A stretch of 64,000 bases of DNA, from NCBI RefSeq assembly GCF_037893015.1, contig NC_133666.1, positions 561,840,832 through 561,904,831 on the forward strand. Reading direction: 5' to 3'. Positions 37,350 through 50,204 of this stretch are shown piece after piece; positions within the stretch are counted from its first letter, which is position 1; every line of letters starts with the position of its first letter. The position numbers and the translations under genes were made by a program. The stretch is from Macrotis lagotis (Eukaryota > Chordata > Mammalia > Peramelemorphia > Peramelidae). The notes under the pieces were generated by a model. The model saw only the letters and a list, made by a program, of their open reading frames with translations. It was not told the DNA's origin and did no database searches.

Positions 37350-37431
37350 TCCTGTCTCTCTCTCTGTTTTTCTTTCTGTCTCTGTCTCTCTGAGTCTTGC
37401 CATCTGTCTCTTTCTGTCTCTCTCATTTCTT

Positions 37432-37512
<81 letters not shown>

Positions 37513-37620
37513 TGTGTCCTTTCTCTATATCTTTCTCTCTCTCCTGTCTCTCTGTTTCTGTTTCTCTCTCTCTCACCATCTCTGTCTGTGTCCTCTGTCT
37601 CTGTCTTTTTCTCTCTTCTA
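37350..37620. repeat. TC-rich region with compound (TC)n(TG)n microsatellite
   Basis: A pyrimidine-rich block surrounds an uninterrupted TC run (37441 to about 37495) that switches to TG (to about 37517). Open frames here (SLSLSLSL or RERERERE) are simply the repeat translated. Confidence 0.96.
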
Positions 37621-37659
37621 ATTTAACCTATACCATTTATTCTTATATTTTACTTCCCT

Positions 37660-40605
37660 CACAAGCAGTGTGAGTATAAATATATGGAGATACAAATTCA
37701 CCCTTCCCAAAATTTCTCCAAGATTGTTCTCCAGAACATTTATGCCAGCCAATTTTGTGATCCACATTTTAGAAAGAAATAGTTTCTATGGTATCACCCT
37801 ATGAACTCTGTATTAATATATTTATATTAGAGGGCAATTATTGTGAGTTGTCAAAAAGTATGATTTCAGTACTGGCCAAGTGAAGAATTTTGGAAAATAA
37901 TATTGGGAACCACAGGCATTCTGAATCCAGGATCATGATGCATGGCTTTACAATATTCAAGATTTGGTTTATAAAACCTTAAACTTGACTCTTCATTAAC
38001 CTGACCCTTGTGGGGTGCAAGTTTATTTAGAGTAAGAAAGTTAAATGTGGATAGATTATGAAGCAGTGCTGGAATTTTGTCTATGATACATGAGTATGAA
38101 AATGAATTATCAAATGCAATGCTTTACTGTCCATCTTTATGTTTAAAATAAAAATATTCACTACTAAAATAAATAGTATACAGTTTTAAAATTATTTCAA
38201 TTATGTTTTTTCTATTGGATTTCTTTCTCTTTTAAGTCAAAGGGGATGGAGGAGGAAATATTTGTATTTATATTGAAGTTATAGAAAAGATATAATGTCA
38301 GTCAGCTTAGGTTTATCTTAAGATCTAAGACACACATCTAGAAAAGAGTTCAGTTATCTTTTTACAGATGAGGAAACTGAGACTAAGAGATATTAAATGA
38401 CTTTCCTAAATTCATACTAGCTGTAAATCAGAACAGAAATTCACTCTCATGTCCGTTGAAAAACTGGCATACTTCCAAGTCATCCTCTTGATAGTGTCAA
38501 TTTGGACTTTTTTTAGGTAAAGCTCTTGATTAAATATCAATAAACTTTCTTAAAATGAGATAATTGTTTTAAAGCAAAATATTACAAAAAAGAATTTACT
38601 AATCATTTAGAAGTGTCCATGATCACTTTCCTCTGCCTCTTTTTATTGCCAATGTTTTTTTCTTAATCTAGAGTTACCAGTGTATCTTTATACTATCTGA
38701 AAACTCTAGATATATTCATGATCAATATATTTTTTTCCTACAACAGGGGTCACTTTTTGCTAAGCTAATTATTCTTAATAAATGATCACCTATCAGAGAG
38801 GAGGGGGGAATTTTTTCCTCATTACCAGATGAGTCTCTAAGGACCCAGTTTCCTGGTCTTTTGGCCTCACTTTCTCTGCAAAACAAAGAGGGAGAGACAT
38901 CCTGATTTGTTTAAATGGAACCAGAAATCTCTCCCCAACATGTCAGTAGAACTGCTTCTGTTATAACAAGGGGTCATGCTTCTGATCAATCCTGCAGGGT
39001 TGATCACTTTTCCAGCATTTGTATTGTCACTCATTGTGACTATTTTGCCACAGTGAAGGAGTATGGAAACCATTTCCCCTCTGTAGTGTATATTCCCTTG
39101 CAAAAATGCAGGATACTTTGCATTTTAATTCAGATTATGCCTCTGATGGCTAAACATGCTTTTAATGAGGAAAAAAATTCTTCTAAATAACATAATATTT
39201 CATAAAAAAAGTTAAAAAGTAATTCCCTACACTTGTATTTGACTTCTTTCCCAGGTACTGCTTCTATGTTTTGGTAGGAAAGAATCATTTCAGACACACA
39301 CAGTGTAAATTTTACATTTTCCCCATTATTTGCATTTTTCAAGGATTGCATTCTTACAATTTGCAATAGAGTCTCAGAATAGTCTGCCACAAAATGAGCT
39401 CTGGAGTTTCCTCTCCAAGCAACTGATAAGGATTTAGCATATTTTTGAGATGTTTAGCCTCACTAGAGCAATATGACTAGGAATCCCATGAGTTGCTACT
39501 AATAACTGTGCAATATCTTTTAAATATTCCTCATAGATATTCAGAATAACTTTGGAGGAGTTCTAAATTCCTTTTTAAAAGGCTCTGTGAGGAACAAAGT
39601 TCACAAAGATATCTACATTTACTTTTATAATTTTTTATCTTGATAATAGTAAAGCATAAAAATTTTAGTAAATTTATTAATTTGCTTCAATTTTGCATAT
39701 ATTTTTAAAGCAAACTTTTCCACAGTGTCCAGAAATGTAGGAAAAGTCAACATTGACAGAGATAGAGAGTTGTTTTATATCTTTTATTTTTGAATAGGGG
39801 AGCAAAGAAAACAAAACAAAAAAACCCAGAAAATGTAGACCCTGCTTCCAAATTTCTTACAATCTATGTGAGAAGAAACAAAGTTATCAAAAAGCAATAA
39901 TGATGCTTAGGTAGACAGTATACCCAGAATGATGAAATAAAAAATCATTGAAATATTTTAAAATATAACAAAATGAAGAAGCAAATTACAGATGGCATGA
40001 GTGAGATCTTTGGAGGACATTGTACAAATTGAATTTTATGAGCAAATGCTAAGCATAGATGATAAATAATTATTTTTATTTGTCTAATATATGAAATTAA
40101 ATATGGAAATTTCTTGTGTTCTCTGTATTTATTATCTTCAATTTAATAATGTATATTTTTGCAAATAGCAGTAACTGTAATGATGTTTAACTTAATTTTT
40201 AATCTTTGATTTGTCTTTAATAAGAAAGCAAATAAGCATCTTAATATTTAAAATATTCTCATGTAAGTAGATTCTGCTGATAAAGTTAAGCTCTGGTTAA
40301 AGCCTATGGTCAGTAGACAGTATTTTCCTGCTCTTGTCATTCAACAACAGGCAATTTCCTGTCAAACTGGGAAAACAGGGTTGCAGGATGTTGGGGTGAC
40401 AGCACAGCAGATCATATCTTTACAAAGAGGAAGATAAAATAACATTTGAATGTGCTTATTCACATTAGGCATACAATTTTCTAATGAAGATAAAATACTT
40501 AATATTTTATCAAGTTGTACTTTGAAACTCTGGGAAAGTCTTTCTGGTAAGTTAATAATAAGTTCTTAGTAAATTATATTGAAAGACAAATTTTCAATTA
40601 GCAAT
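37660..40605. other. Unassigned intergenic DNA with one old SINE
   Basis: Apart from the MIR piece at 38345-38470 nothing was recognised. Short frames such as 38915-39190 (91 codons) show no family resemblance and no splice context I can support. Confidence 0.4.
38345..38470 (-). mobile_element. MIR fragment, antisense
   Basis: TTTTTACAGATGAGGAAACTGAGAC..AGATATTAAATGACTTTCCTAAATTC is the reverse complement of the MIR core and 3' region. Confidence 0.7.
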
Positions 40606-40609
40606 CAGA

Positions 40610-40740
40610 TTACCTCTTAATGCTTTAGGCAACTCTCTAAGATTATAAATTGCAGTAGAAGTTCCTTCATTGAACATTCCCTTTCCCAATGAACCACAGA
40701 TCTCCCTATCAAAGGAATATTTCTATGAAACTTTATATAA
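40610..40740 (+). mobile_element. Marsupial SINE 3' part
   Basis: TTAGGCAACTCTCTAAGATTATAAATTGCAG...CCCTTTCCCAATGAACCACAGATCTCCCTATC resembles the 3' domain of a longer marsupial SINE (ggcaactctctaagactataaattgcag ... accaatgaaatcacagg). Confidence 0.6.
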
Positions 40741-40834
40741 CAAATAAGTAACTCAGAATATATGTTTTGAACTCCATTCCTTACTAATTTTGAACATTTC
40801 AAGACAATGTTTTAATTTTCTAAATAAACTTTTT

Positions 40835-41395
40835 TCTCTTTTTTATTTATTTTCATCCATATGCACAGTATATTTTTAAGTTATAAAATTTCCTTCCACC
40901 CTCCCTCCCCTCAAGGGTGAACAGTCAGGTTAGCACTGAACATAGATATTTTTGATAAACATGTTTACAGATTAGTTATTTTGGTATTAGGAATTATGAA
41001 CAAGGGAAAGACAGACAGTAGAGATAAGCTGTATAAAGTGTTCATCAGATTCTGAAGGGTTGGTTTATTTTGTTGTGGTGGTTGTTGTGTGTGTGCTTTG
41101 TTCTGTTTTGTTTTGTTTTTCTTCTTCTGGATGGGAATAACATTCTCCATAGCCTATCTAATACAGCTGTCCTAGCTCTGAACTACTGAGATGAGCTGCT
41201 TCCGTCAAGGTTGTTCATCTCAACAATATTGTTAATGTGTACTTTGTTTTCTTGCTTCCACTCACTTCGCTCAGCAGCAGATCGCATCAATTAGTCAATC
41301 CATACTTTTCTATAGTTGGACCATTTATGGTTTCTTAAAAAACAACAATATTCCATAGCATGTATGTACCATAGCTGGTTTAGTCTAATAAACTT
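40835..41395 (-). mobile_element. L1 3' end, antisense
   Basis: Same blocks as 16.9 and 30.2 kb: TTCCACCCTCCCTCCCCTCAAG, GTGTTCATCAGATTCTGAAGG, CTTCTTCTGGATGGGAATAAC, ACAATATTCCATAGCATGTATG. 41395-42480 holds no recognised feature. Confidence 0.7.
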
Positions 41396-42486
41396 TTATA
41401 GATTATGAAAATTCCTTATGATGTTTTCTGGGGACAGGTTAGAGGAGGGTTACTGATCTTTGAGAGGAGGAGAAATGATTACTCTACTATTCCTCAGGTT
41501 GTAAAATGTCTGCACTAGGAAATAATGGTCGTAATAAGAAGGGTAATATACAATGTTTTATCCAGTGTAGATTCTGTGAGAAAGATGTCTATTTTTGAAC
41601 CAAAAGACAAAGTTTCTATTTATTAAATAGCATGACAAACCAATAGAAGTTTCTTTAACATTTTATATTTGCATTTTCAGGTGACAATTCCCTTTACAAG
41701 ATTTTTTTTTCTATGTATTTCTTTGTTGGTGCAATGCAAAGGTTAACTATAGGAAAAGTTTCTAAGTCAGAGTTTACAAATAAACAACAGCAATGAGAAG
41801 TTTTCCTTTCTTGAAGCAGACTCCAAGTCATTTGGAAATAAAGAGACCTTGGTTTAAACTTAGAATTCAACATATTATTAAATTTTGGAAGCTTAAAGTC
41901 CAAAGCTTCTGTGCAAAAGACTAGTCAGGGCTTCCTAGGAACAGGCAGCTTGGAGAAGAATATATATTGCAGGAAATGTAAATGGAATGAGCATGAGTAA
42001 GGCAGGCAGGATAAAATGTAGACAGCCCAGATGTTTCACTGGCATCCTTGTACTGGCAAGAGAAAGAAAGAAAGGCCTTTAGATATTGAAAGGATCCCTG
42101 TAATAAATTTATGGAAAGACCTAGACAAGAACTTCACAAGACTGCTATGCATGGACTGGTTCTTATCTGCATTGCTGAAAAGCTCATCCATAATAATGGA
42201 ATTATAAGTATATCTTAAGTATTAAATAAAGAACATGGATAAACCTATTTTCATTTTATTACATACATCTAAAATATAGGATATTTGTATCAAATATTTT
42301 ACCCTTTTTATAAAATCTTATCATTCAAAGTCACTGGATCTCAGAATTAGAGAGAATCTAAGAAGTTATTTTATTTTTATGATGAACAATGTAAATATGG
42401 AAAGAATCTTTAGTGGAAATAGAGGAAATTAGGGATTTCTTTCAGGCAACACTTAAAAGCAGACAGTCACACAAAAAAATTAAGTT

Positions 42487-42641
42487 TTTTTTTTTAGTTT
42501 TTTTGCAAGACAATGGGGTTAAGTGGCTTGCCCAAGGCCACACAGCTAGGTAATTACTATATGTCTGAGGCCGGATTTGAACTCAGGTACTCCTGACTCC
42601 AGGGCCGGTGCTCTATCCACTGCACCACCTAAGCTGCCCCC
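42487..42641 (-). mobile_element. Marsupial SINE, antisense
   Basis: T-rich tail, GCAAGACAATGGGGTTAAGTGG, GGCCGGATTTGAACTCAGG, CTCTATCCACTGCACCACCT. Near-consensus copy. Confidence 0.92.
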
Positions 42642-43539
42642 TAAAAGTTTTAAAAAATGAAAAATTTTATTAGATTTTTTTAATATTTAAGGGGAAAGAG
42701 GAGAGCCAAGAAGGCGCAATAAGAAGAGGGACATGCCTGAACTCACCTACATTCTCTTCCAAACAACATTAACATAATGACTCAAAATGAATTATAAAGT
42801 AGTAGAACCAACAAAAGGTCAGAGGGAAACAATTTTCTAGCCCAAGATAAATTAGAGATGGTAAAAACGGAAAGTATATCTAAGTAAAGTGAAAATGGAG
42901 TGCAGTTCGGCACACCATGCCAACTCAGACTACAACAAATCAGCAAGAGACATTGGAGAGAAGGGTCTAAATGGGCTATAATGGCAGTTTCTGAAGTTCA
43001 CACTCCACAGATGGCAAGGGGGCTTAGAGGGGTGTTTAGGAGATTACAGGAGACATGTTACTGGCACTGGCAGCAAGATTCTATTTCATTGCCCATAGGT
43101 TATTCCAAGTCACAGTTTCAAGGTGAGGAGGACACTGAACACAGTTCTAGAATGGAAAAGGGAACTTATGGTCACTTATAAACAGAATACAAATAGAAAG
43201 AAAACTGTTAATCTCCCTCCTTAAATCATAATGCATTGGGAGAACTGAAAACTAATAGAACTAGAGAAGGAACTTGGAAAACAATAGAACAAAAAATTCT
43301 GAAGTTTGAGAAAGTGCTCCACCCTGGAACATAACTTAAACATAAAGTTAAACATCACAAAGAAGTCTGAAAAATGAATTGAAAAAATAGACCATAGAAA
43401 CTTACTAAACAAATAGAAAATATTAAAACACAAATTTAGGAGAAGACAATGCAAAAAAATTCATAAGCAAGGAAACAAAGAAAAATGTGAATTGTCCTCA
43501 AACAAAAAAAAAAAAGAAATTTCTGAAAGACGTCAAAAA

Positions 43540-44350
43540 AGATTTTTAAAAACATTTTATTCATTTTGAATTCAAATGCAAAAACAAAGAAAATAACATG
43601 TACATAGTACAACATAAGAAGGGAATTTAATATGAGGCCATGAATTTTCATTTCACCACTGTTTACATTTATTTGAAAAAACTAAGTAATAAATACTATG
43701 CATTTTTTTCAAAGCTACCTGACTTTCCTGTGTTTAGTTCACAGTTTGTTTTTGTTCTCTGCTATGCATTTTTGTCAGTCCCTCCCCATCCCAACAAAGA
43801 GAAGACTACCATCAAATACAAATAGTGTTGTAACATACTTTATATTTTTCTATTTATTAACTCTTTCTCTGAATGTGGATAGAATATCCCTTTCAAAGCT
43901 CCTTTATGTTTGATTTGAGTATTAACAATATTCAAAATGACTTAGTCTTTCAAAGTCGTTCTTAGAATACTATTGTTGTTCCTGTGTACAATAATCTCTT
44001 AGTTCTGATCATTCATTCTTCATTATTCCATACAAGTCATTTCATGTTTTCTAAAATCAACCAGCTCATTATTTCTATAGCATAGTCATTTTCCGTTACA
44101 ATCATAAGCCATAATGTATTTAAGCCATTCTTCGATTCATAGGTATCCTTTCAATTTCTAGCTCTTTGACAGCAGAGTTACTATAAATATTCTAGAACAT
44201 ATTAATTCTTTGACTTTTCCACCAGTCAAATGGGAAAACAGTTCTAATAGTGGCATTGTTGAGTGAAAGAATAAACACAGCTTTATAATTATTTGGGAGT
44301 AATTCAAGATTTCTCTCCAAAATACTTGGATTAATCCACAATTTAAGAAT
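43540..44350 (-). mobile_element. L1 3' end, antisense, nested in the sense L1
   Basis: Starts with GATTTTTAAAAACATTTTATTC (reverse of an A tail), contains CCCTCCCCATCCCAACAAAG, CTGTGTACAATAATCTCTTAG, CATAAGCCATAATGTATTTAAGCC, GATTCATAGGTATCCTTTCAA and CAGAGTTACTATAAATATTC, i.e. antisense 3' UTR and late ORF2. No clear duplication was found at its ends. Confidence 0.65.
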
Positions 44351-46158
44351 GGTTAAAACCAACAAAGAAAGGTATAGGAAAAAAAGTGAAAAAAGAGAGT
44401 AATGCAAGAAAAGCATGAAAAAGAATCAGTAACTTGGTAAAGGAGGCTCAAAAAATACTGAAGAAAATTGCATCTTAAAATATAGACTAGACCAAATGAC
44501 AAAAATTCATTGAAAATAATAATTCCTTAAAAAATAGAATTGGGCTAATGGAAAAAGAAGATGCAAAAGCTCCCTGAAGAAAATAATTCTTTAAAAATTA
44601 GAATTGGTCGAGTAGAATCTTCAATTTTAAAAATTAAATGCTTCAAAAAATGTAAAATATTTGATTGGGGGAAAAAATCAACTTACCTGGAAAATAGATC
44701 CAGGAGAAATGATTTAAGAATTACTGAATGACCTTTTTATAAAAAGAGCCTAGAAATTATCATTCAAGAAATTATCAAGGAAAAATGCCCTAATGTAGTA
44801 GAAACAGTCGGGGAAGAAAATGAAAGATTCAAAGAAATCCTCAAATGAATATTTTCATGAATATTATAGTCAAATTCCAGAGCTCCCAGGTCAAGGAGAA
44901 AATATTACACGCTGACAAAAAGAAACAATGCAAAGATTGTGGGACCCATCAGGATAACACAAAATTTAACACCTTCCACATTTAAGGACCAGAAAATTTG
45001 GAATATGCTATTCCAAAGGTAAAAAAAAAACAAAACTAGGATTACAACCAGAATTCATGCAGCAAAAATTAACACAATTCTTCATGGAAAAAATTGATAT
45101 TTAATGAGAGGACTTTCAGACATTTTTGGTAAAAAAAAGACCACAACTGAATAGAAAAATATGAATCTCAAATGCTGGACTCACAAAAAGCAAAAAGTGA
45201 TAAACAGAAAAGATAAATTATAATGAATTTTATAATGTTAAACTATTTTCATTCATACATAGGAAGAAGATACCTTTAATCCCTAAGAACTTTATCATTA
45301 TTAGGGAAGTTAGAAGGAATAAAAATAGACAGAAGGCATAGCTATGAGATGGCAATGATGGGATGATATCCAAAAAATGAAAATAAAATGAAGGGGTGAG
45401 AAAGAAGGAGGCACTGGTAAAAAGGGGAAGGGAAAGGTACAATGGTATATAATCTCACACTTTTGCAATGAGGGGCAAATGGGGAGGGTTTAGTAGCAGG
45501 CAATATTTAAATCTTTCTTTCATAGGAATTGATTCAAAGAGGAAATGGTATATACAACCAGTTGAATATAAAAAAATCATATTCTGCTAATGGGAAATAA
45601 GAAGGGGGGATAAGAAAAGTGAGTGTCGTAGGGAGGGACACATTGAAAGAAGAAAGAGAAGAAAAGGATGATTATAGAAAATACATAGTAATCAAACTGT
45701 GACTGTAAATGTGATAAACATCCATAAAATTAGATGGATAGCAGAGTGGAGTATATAATTTAAACATAAAGGATAATACCACAAACAAATTATGGAAGTA
45801 GAAAGAATTTTACCTTCAAATCTATGGATAAGAGAATAATCATGACCAAACCAGAAATAGAAAATTTTATTGGATTTAAAATGGATATAATTTCTTGCAT
45901 TAAATTAATAATGCTTTGCACAAGGAAAAGCAATAAAGCCAAGATTAGAGGAAAAGCAAAAACTAAGGGAAATTGTTTTACAACAGGTCTCTCTGGAAAT
46001 TTTCTCATTTATGAATGATACAGAGAACTGAGTCAAACTTATAAGAAAACAAATAATTCTCTAGTTGATAAATGGTCAAAGGATATGATCAGTAAGTTTT
46101 CAGAAGAATAAATCAAAACTATCTATAGTTATGCAAGAAATGCTCCAAATCATTCTTA

Positions 46159-46245
46159 ATTAGATAAATGCACATTAAAACAGCTGTATACCTGTCAATT
46201 GATTAGATAAATGCACATTAAAACAACTGTATATCTATCAGATTG
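46159..46245 (+). repeat. 43-bp direct tandem duplication in L1
   Basis: ATTAGATAAATGCACATTAA begins at 46159 and again at 46202; both units continue with ACARCTGTATAYCTRTCARATTG. Four or five differences separate the units. Confidence 0.9.
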
Positions 46246-47469
46246 GCTAATGGGCAGAAAAAGAAAATGACAAATGTTAGAAGAGACATGAAAAAATTGG
46301 GACATGAATACATTGTTGAAGTTGTAAATTGATCCAACCATTCTAGAAAGCAATTTGCAACCAGATCCAAAGAGCTACAAAACTGCACATCCTTTAACCA
46401 ACTAAAATCACTACTAGGTCTGTACCCTAAACAGATTTAAAAGGATATACTTGAACATAATAAAATATAGCAATTCCTTTTTTTGTAACAAAGAATTGGA
46501 CATTGAGGGGTGCCAATCAACTAGGGATTAGCTGAACTAATTGTGATATATGATTGAGATGGAATATAATTGTACTATAAGAAATGATGAGTAGGATGCT
46601 TTTAAAAAACTTGAAACAGCTTTCATGAACTGATGCAAAATAAGTAAAACCAAGAGAACATTGTACATAGTAACTTCAGTATTATAAGGTAACCAATTAG
46701 CTATAGACATAGCTATTTTCATCAGTATAATGCACTAAGACAAATCCAACAGAGTGATAATAAATTCTATCCCCCTCCAAAGAAAAGCCTGAATGCAAAT
46801 CAAAACATACTTTTTAAAGTTTTAATTTTATTGTGCTTTTTTTTCCTTTTTTGGTTTGCATCTTTTTTACATGACTTATATGGAATTATGTTTTGCATGA
46901 CTGCACTTGCATTACTTATATTGAAATGCCTTCCTTATTAATGAAAGGAAGTGAAGGAAAGGAATTTAGAGCTCAACATTCTAAAAATCAAATACAAAAA
47001 ATGTTTTTACATGTAATTGGAAAAAAGAAAAAGACTAAATTTTGAAAAATAAAATGAAATCATGTGACTTTTTCAACAGTTCTACCTAATGATATATTTT
47101 TGCATCACATAATTTTGGTAGTAAAGAGAAATATGCTTGTTAATCTCTTGTTCACTCTTCAGGATGATGTTCAGAGTCAAAGTGGAAGGATTCCTTCTAC
47201 ATGGTGACCTTTTCCATATAACATTGTTGACAATGATGACATTGAACCTCAGAATATTAAAATCTATTCAATGAGAGACATAGTTGCTGAAAGAATGGTT
47301 TACTAATTAACAAAGAAAAACAAGAATAATGCTCACATTCCAGGTGGATGTAAACCATCAAATTATATTATCATCACATATAGCTTGGATAAGGACTGCA
47401 GAGAGACACTGAGTATGGATAAGATTTTACTAGGAAGGAAACAAGTGAAACAACTATTTATTTATTAAT

Positions 47470-47610
47470 CAGTTAGTCTGTACCAAACATTGTGCCAAGC
47501 AATTTGTAAATTTAATCTTACTTAATCTTCATACCTGAAACAGGATTAAATGACTTGTCTAGGATCACATGGCTAGTAAGACCAATTTTGAACTCAGATC
47601 TGCTTGGCTC
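47470..47610 (-). mobile_element. MIR/THER1 fragment, antisense
   Basis: TGACTTGTCTAGGATCACATGGCTAGTAAG and GAACTCAGATCTGCTTGGCTC are the reverse complement of a MIR core. Confidence 0.65.
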
Positions 47611-47722
47611 TGGGCCTGAGGAAGACAGAGGAAAAAAAGAAAGATGATATTATGAAACTGTGCATCACATTCAAAGTTCTCAAGTTACTTCCTCCTACCA
47701 AAGATTAAGTTTTCCCTTAGTA

Positions 47723-47876
47723 GTTTTTTTTTAGGTTTTTGCAAGGCAAATGGGGTTAAGTGGCTTGCCCAAGGCCATACAGCTAGGTAATTATTAAGTG
47801 TCTGAGACCGGATTTGAATCCAGGTACTCCTGACACCAGGGCCAATGCTTTATCCACTGTGCCACCTAGCCACCCC
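47723..47876 (-). mobile_element. Marsupial SINE, antisense, perfect 11-bp TSDs
   Basis: TTCCCTTAGTA at 47712-47722 and 47877-47887. Body: GCAAATGGGGTTAAGTGG, GACCGGATTTGAATCCAGG, CCACTGTGCCACCTAGCC. Confidence 0.93.
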
Positions 47877-47889
47877 TTCCCTTAGTATT

Positions 47890-48833
47890 TTCTGAGTAAT
47901 TCTATAGAACTGAAAAATAGAAAGAAAAAACATGCTCTCAGACAAATTAAATCATAAGGAAAAGTGTAAAAATCAACTAGTAATGAGTGTAAATAGGTGG
48001 CAACCTGTTAACAATTATGAATTCTGTATAAAAAGTGGTATAAAAGATATCAAGAACATTTATGATAAAAACTGAACACCAGTCAAGTAGCAAGAATGAA
48101 GGATAATAGAACAATGTCATTGGTATGCCCAAAAAATTAACAAGACTCAAAAGAAGACATCTAGAGTTTTGTGTAGAAACACTAAATTTCATTAAAGATC
48201 TGTATAAGAGTTGCAAAATATAAGATGTGACTGTTGCTATTTCCATCTATGGAAAACTACCTGCCAATTATGAATGTAAGAATCCATCACAGTATCCAGA
48301 ATGGGACGTTTCTTTATATTCTTTTAAAAATTTGTGATCATCTGAGCTTTAACCTATTTTTACAATACATTTAAGAAGTTATATAAAATTTTGAGGATAA
48401 TAGATTTTTCAGTTTTACTTGTCACCATCAAAATGATTTCTTAATTACTTACATATGTGTGTTAAGCATTACAAAAATAAGGTTATACATATAAAGCTCC
48501 TATTAATTTATTTGTTTTGTCCAGACTCTTGATTTCATTGATGTAATTCCCAGTGAGAAAACTTCCTGAATCAATGTAGATCACCAATTTCTTGGCCATA
48601 TAGTAAAGAGTGTTGCCTGGGAACATGGGCCCAATTTACCAGCATTACACAGAAAATATGTGTCCAAGAGGTATCATGAGCCTAGGTATTCTGGAATACA
48701 AAGTGAGATTTTTTTCTCAACTTTCTGGGATAGATAGTTTTAAAGAGTCATCTGGAATCACATTTTTTTTTCTTATCCTTATAGCTTTAGATTTATTCTC
48801 AAGCAGCTCCTTGATTTTACAAAGCATGAAATA

Positions 48834-48888
<55 letters not shown>

Positions 48889-50129
48889 AATGACTCATAT
48901 AAAAGTAATTCAGCTAATAAATGCTTGAACCAAAAGTGAAATTCAGATAGCTGAATCTCCCTGAATAATCATTTTTACAATTGCAAAATCTATTATGTAC
49001 CCATTTCTTTAAGTAGTTTAAAAATGATCAGGTCTTTAAATGATAAAAAAGGAAAGAATAGAGGGGGGGGGAGATTGATAATTTTACTTCCTGTCAATTA
49101 TTTGCATTCTGGGACATTTTGTGATTCAGGTTTAGGGTTACAATGCAATTAGCCAAATCATGAAATTCAAAAAATGCAATTTTACCTGTGATAAGAATTA
49201 AAAGTGACAATTCCTAATTAAATTAAAAATAAAGCCCTCTTCCTTTCTCTTCACATTATCAATTGGTGACACTAAGTTAGGATGGAATACCTACAGAGCA
49301 ATGGGAATTCAATTAAAAACTAAAATCAGAGTTCCAATTCCCCATAGATTAGGACTTTTAAACCTTGGGGGTCAAGGGATCTAAAAGCCACTCACTCAAG
49401 CTTTAGTCCTTCAGGTCAATCAAATTCCAAGATTAATCTTTCTACCCCATAAATGGAAAGCCTGTTCAGTAATCATAAAACAAGCACTATTCCTATCACA
49501 TAGAGCAAAAGAGAATATGGAACTCATTATTGTTAATATCTTTGAAAATATTAACCTTCTTTGTGATAATTTGCTAAATTGTTCCCATCTAGCTCAACTT
49601 TGGAGAAAATTATCTAGAAAATTGCTAAACCATGTTCACAATCATTCCTGAATATGTTTGGAAAATGCTGTGCTGAAATATGTTAATTAAATAAAAGCAA
49701 AGTGCAAAGCTTGTATCACTAGTGCTAAGGAACTACTAAAATACAATTAAAGTAGTGGAATTATCAACAGAATAGTCATAACTAGTCCTGTGGCACAGCA
49801 GACTGGCAAAAATGTGAAGGTTTGTGCAAACACCTCATGGCTCTTCACCAATCACTCCCATCTCCAACAGTTATGATCTAAGAAGCTATGGTGCAGACAC
49901 CAAATAGCTTGTGCTAATTTTGTCCTCAGTTTTGTGGATTAAGTCGTAAAAGCTAGAAGCATATAAGTGTTGGTTTGGGGATTTTTAAATTTGAACATTG
50001 GTGGGGAGTTCCAAAAAATATCATTAAAATTTTCTACCTAATTGCTTTTTATCACCTTGCTGAAGATTTTTACTTGTTTTTACTTAAATGAGCTATTCTT
50101 TAATTTTCTTGGGAATAGTTTTTATCTGG

Positions 50130-50130
<1 letters not shown>
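47890..50130. other. Unassigned intergenic DNA
   Basis: Only the GA microsatellite at 48840-48885 and a G8 run near 49063 stand out. No coding content recognised. Confidence 0.4.
48840..48885. repeat. (GA)23 microsatellite
   Basis: Uninterrupted GA units. Confidence 0.97.
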
Positions 50131-50132
<2 letters not shown>

Positions 50133-50176
<44 letters not shown>

Positions 50177-50204
50177 TGTGTGTGTGTGTGTCTGTGTGTG
50201 TGTG
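50133..50204. repeat. (TG)n microsatellite with TC interruptions
   Basis: TG units broken by two TCTG interruptions. It abuts the 3' end of the antisense SINE that follows, so it probably grew from that SINE's tail. Confidence 0.95.

Larger units (their letters stand above)
42690..47060 (+). mobile_element. L1 element, sense, lacking most of ORF2 and hosting an antisense L1
   Basis: 5' region begins GGAGAGCCAAGAAGGCGCAA. Leader, then a broken ORF1 (44360-45150), then spacer (45150-45730). The sequence passes straight to the ORF2 C-terminal region at ~45780 (frame 45824-46018 reads KPEIENFIGFKMDI..NALHKR-like, ending GNCFTTGLSGNFLIYE) and runs to a 3' UTR ending AAAAATAAAATG. Endonuclease and RT domains are absent, so it is a deletion derivative or HAL1-like. 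Confidence 0.65.

Noticed and set aside
37251..37673. 140-codon Ser/Leu-rich frame and its RERERE antisense partner
   Set aside because: Translation of a TC/TG microsatellite.
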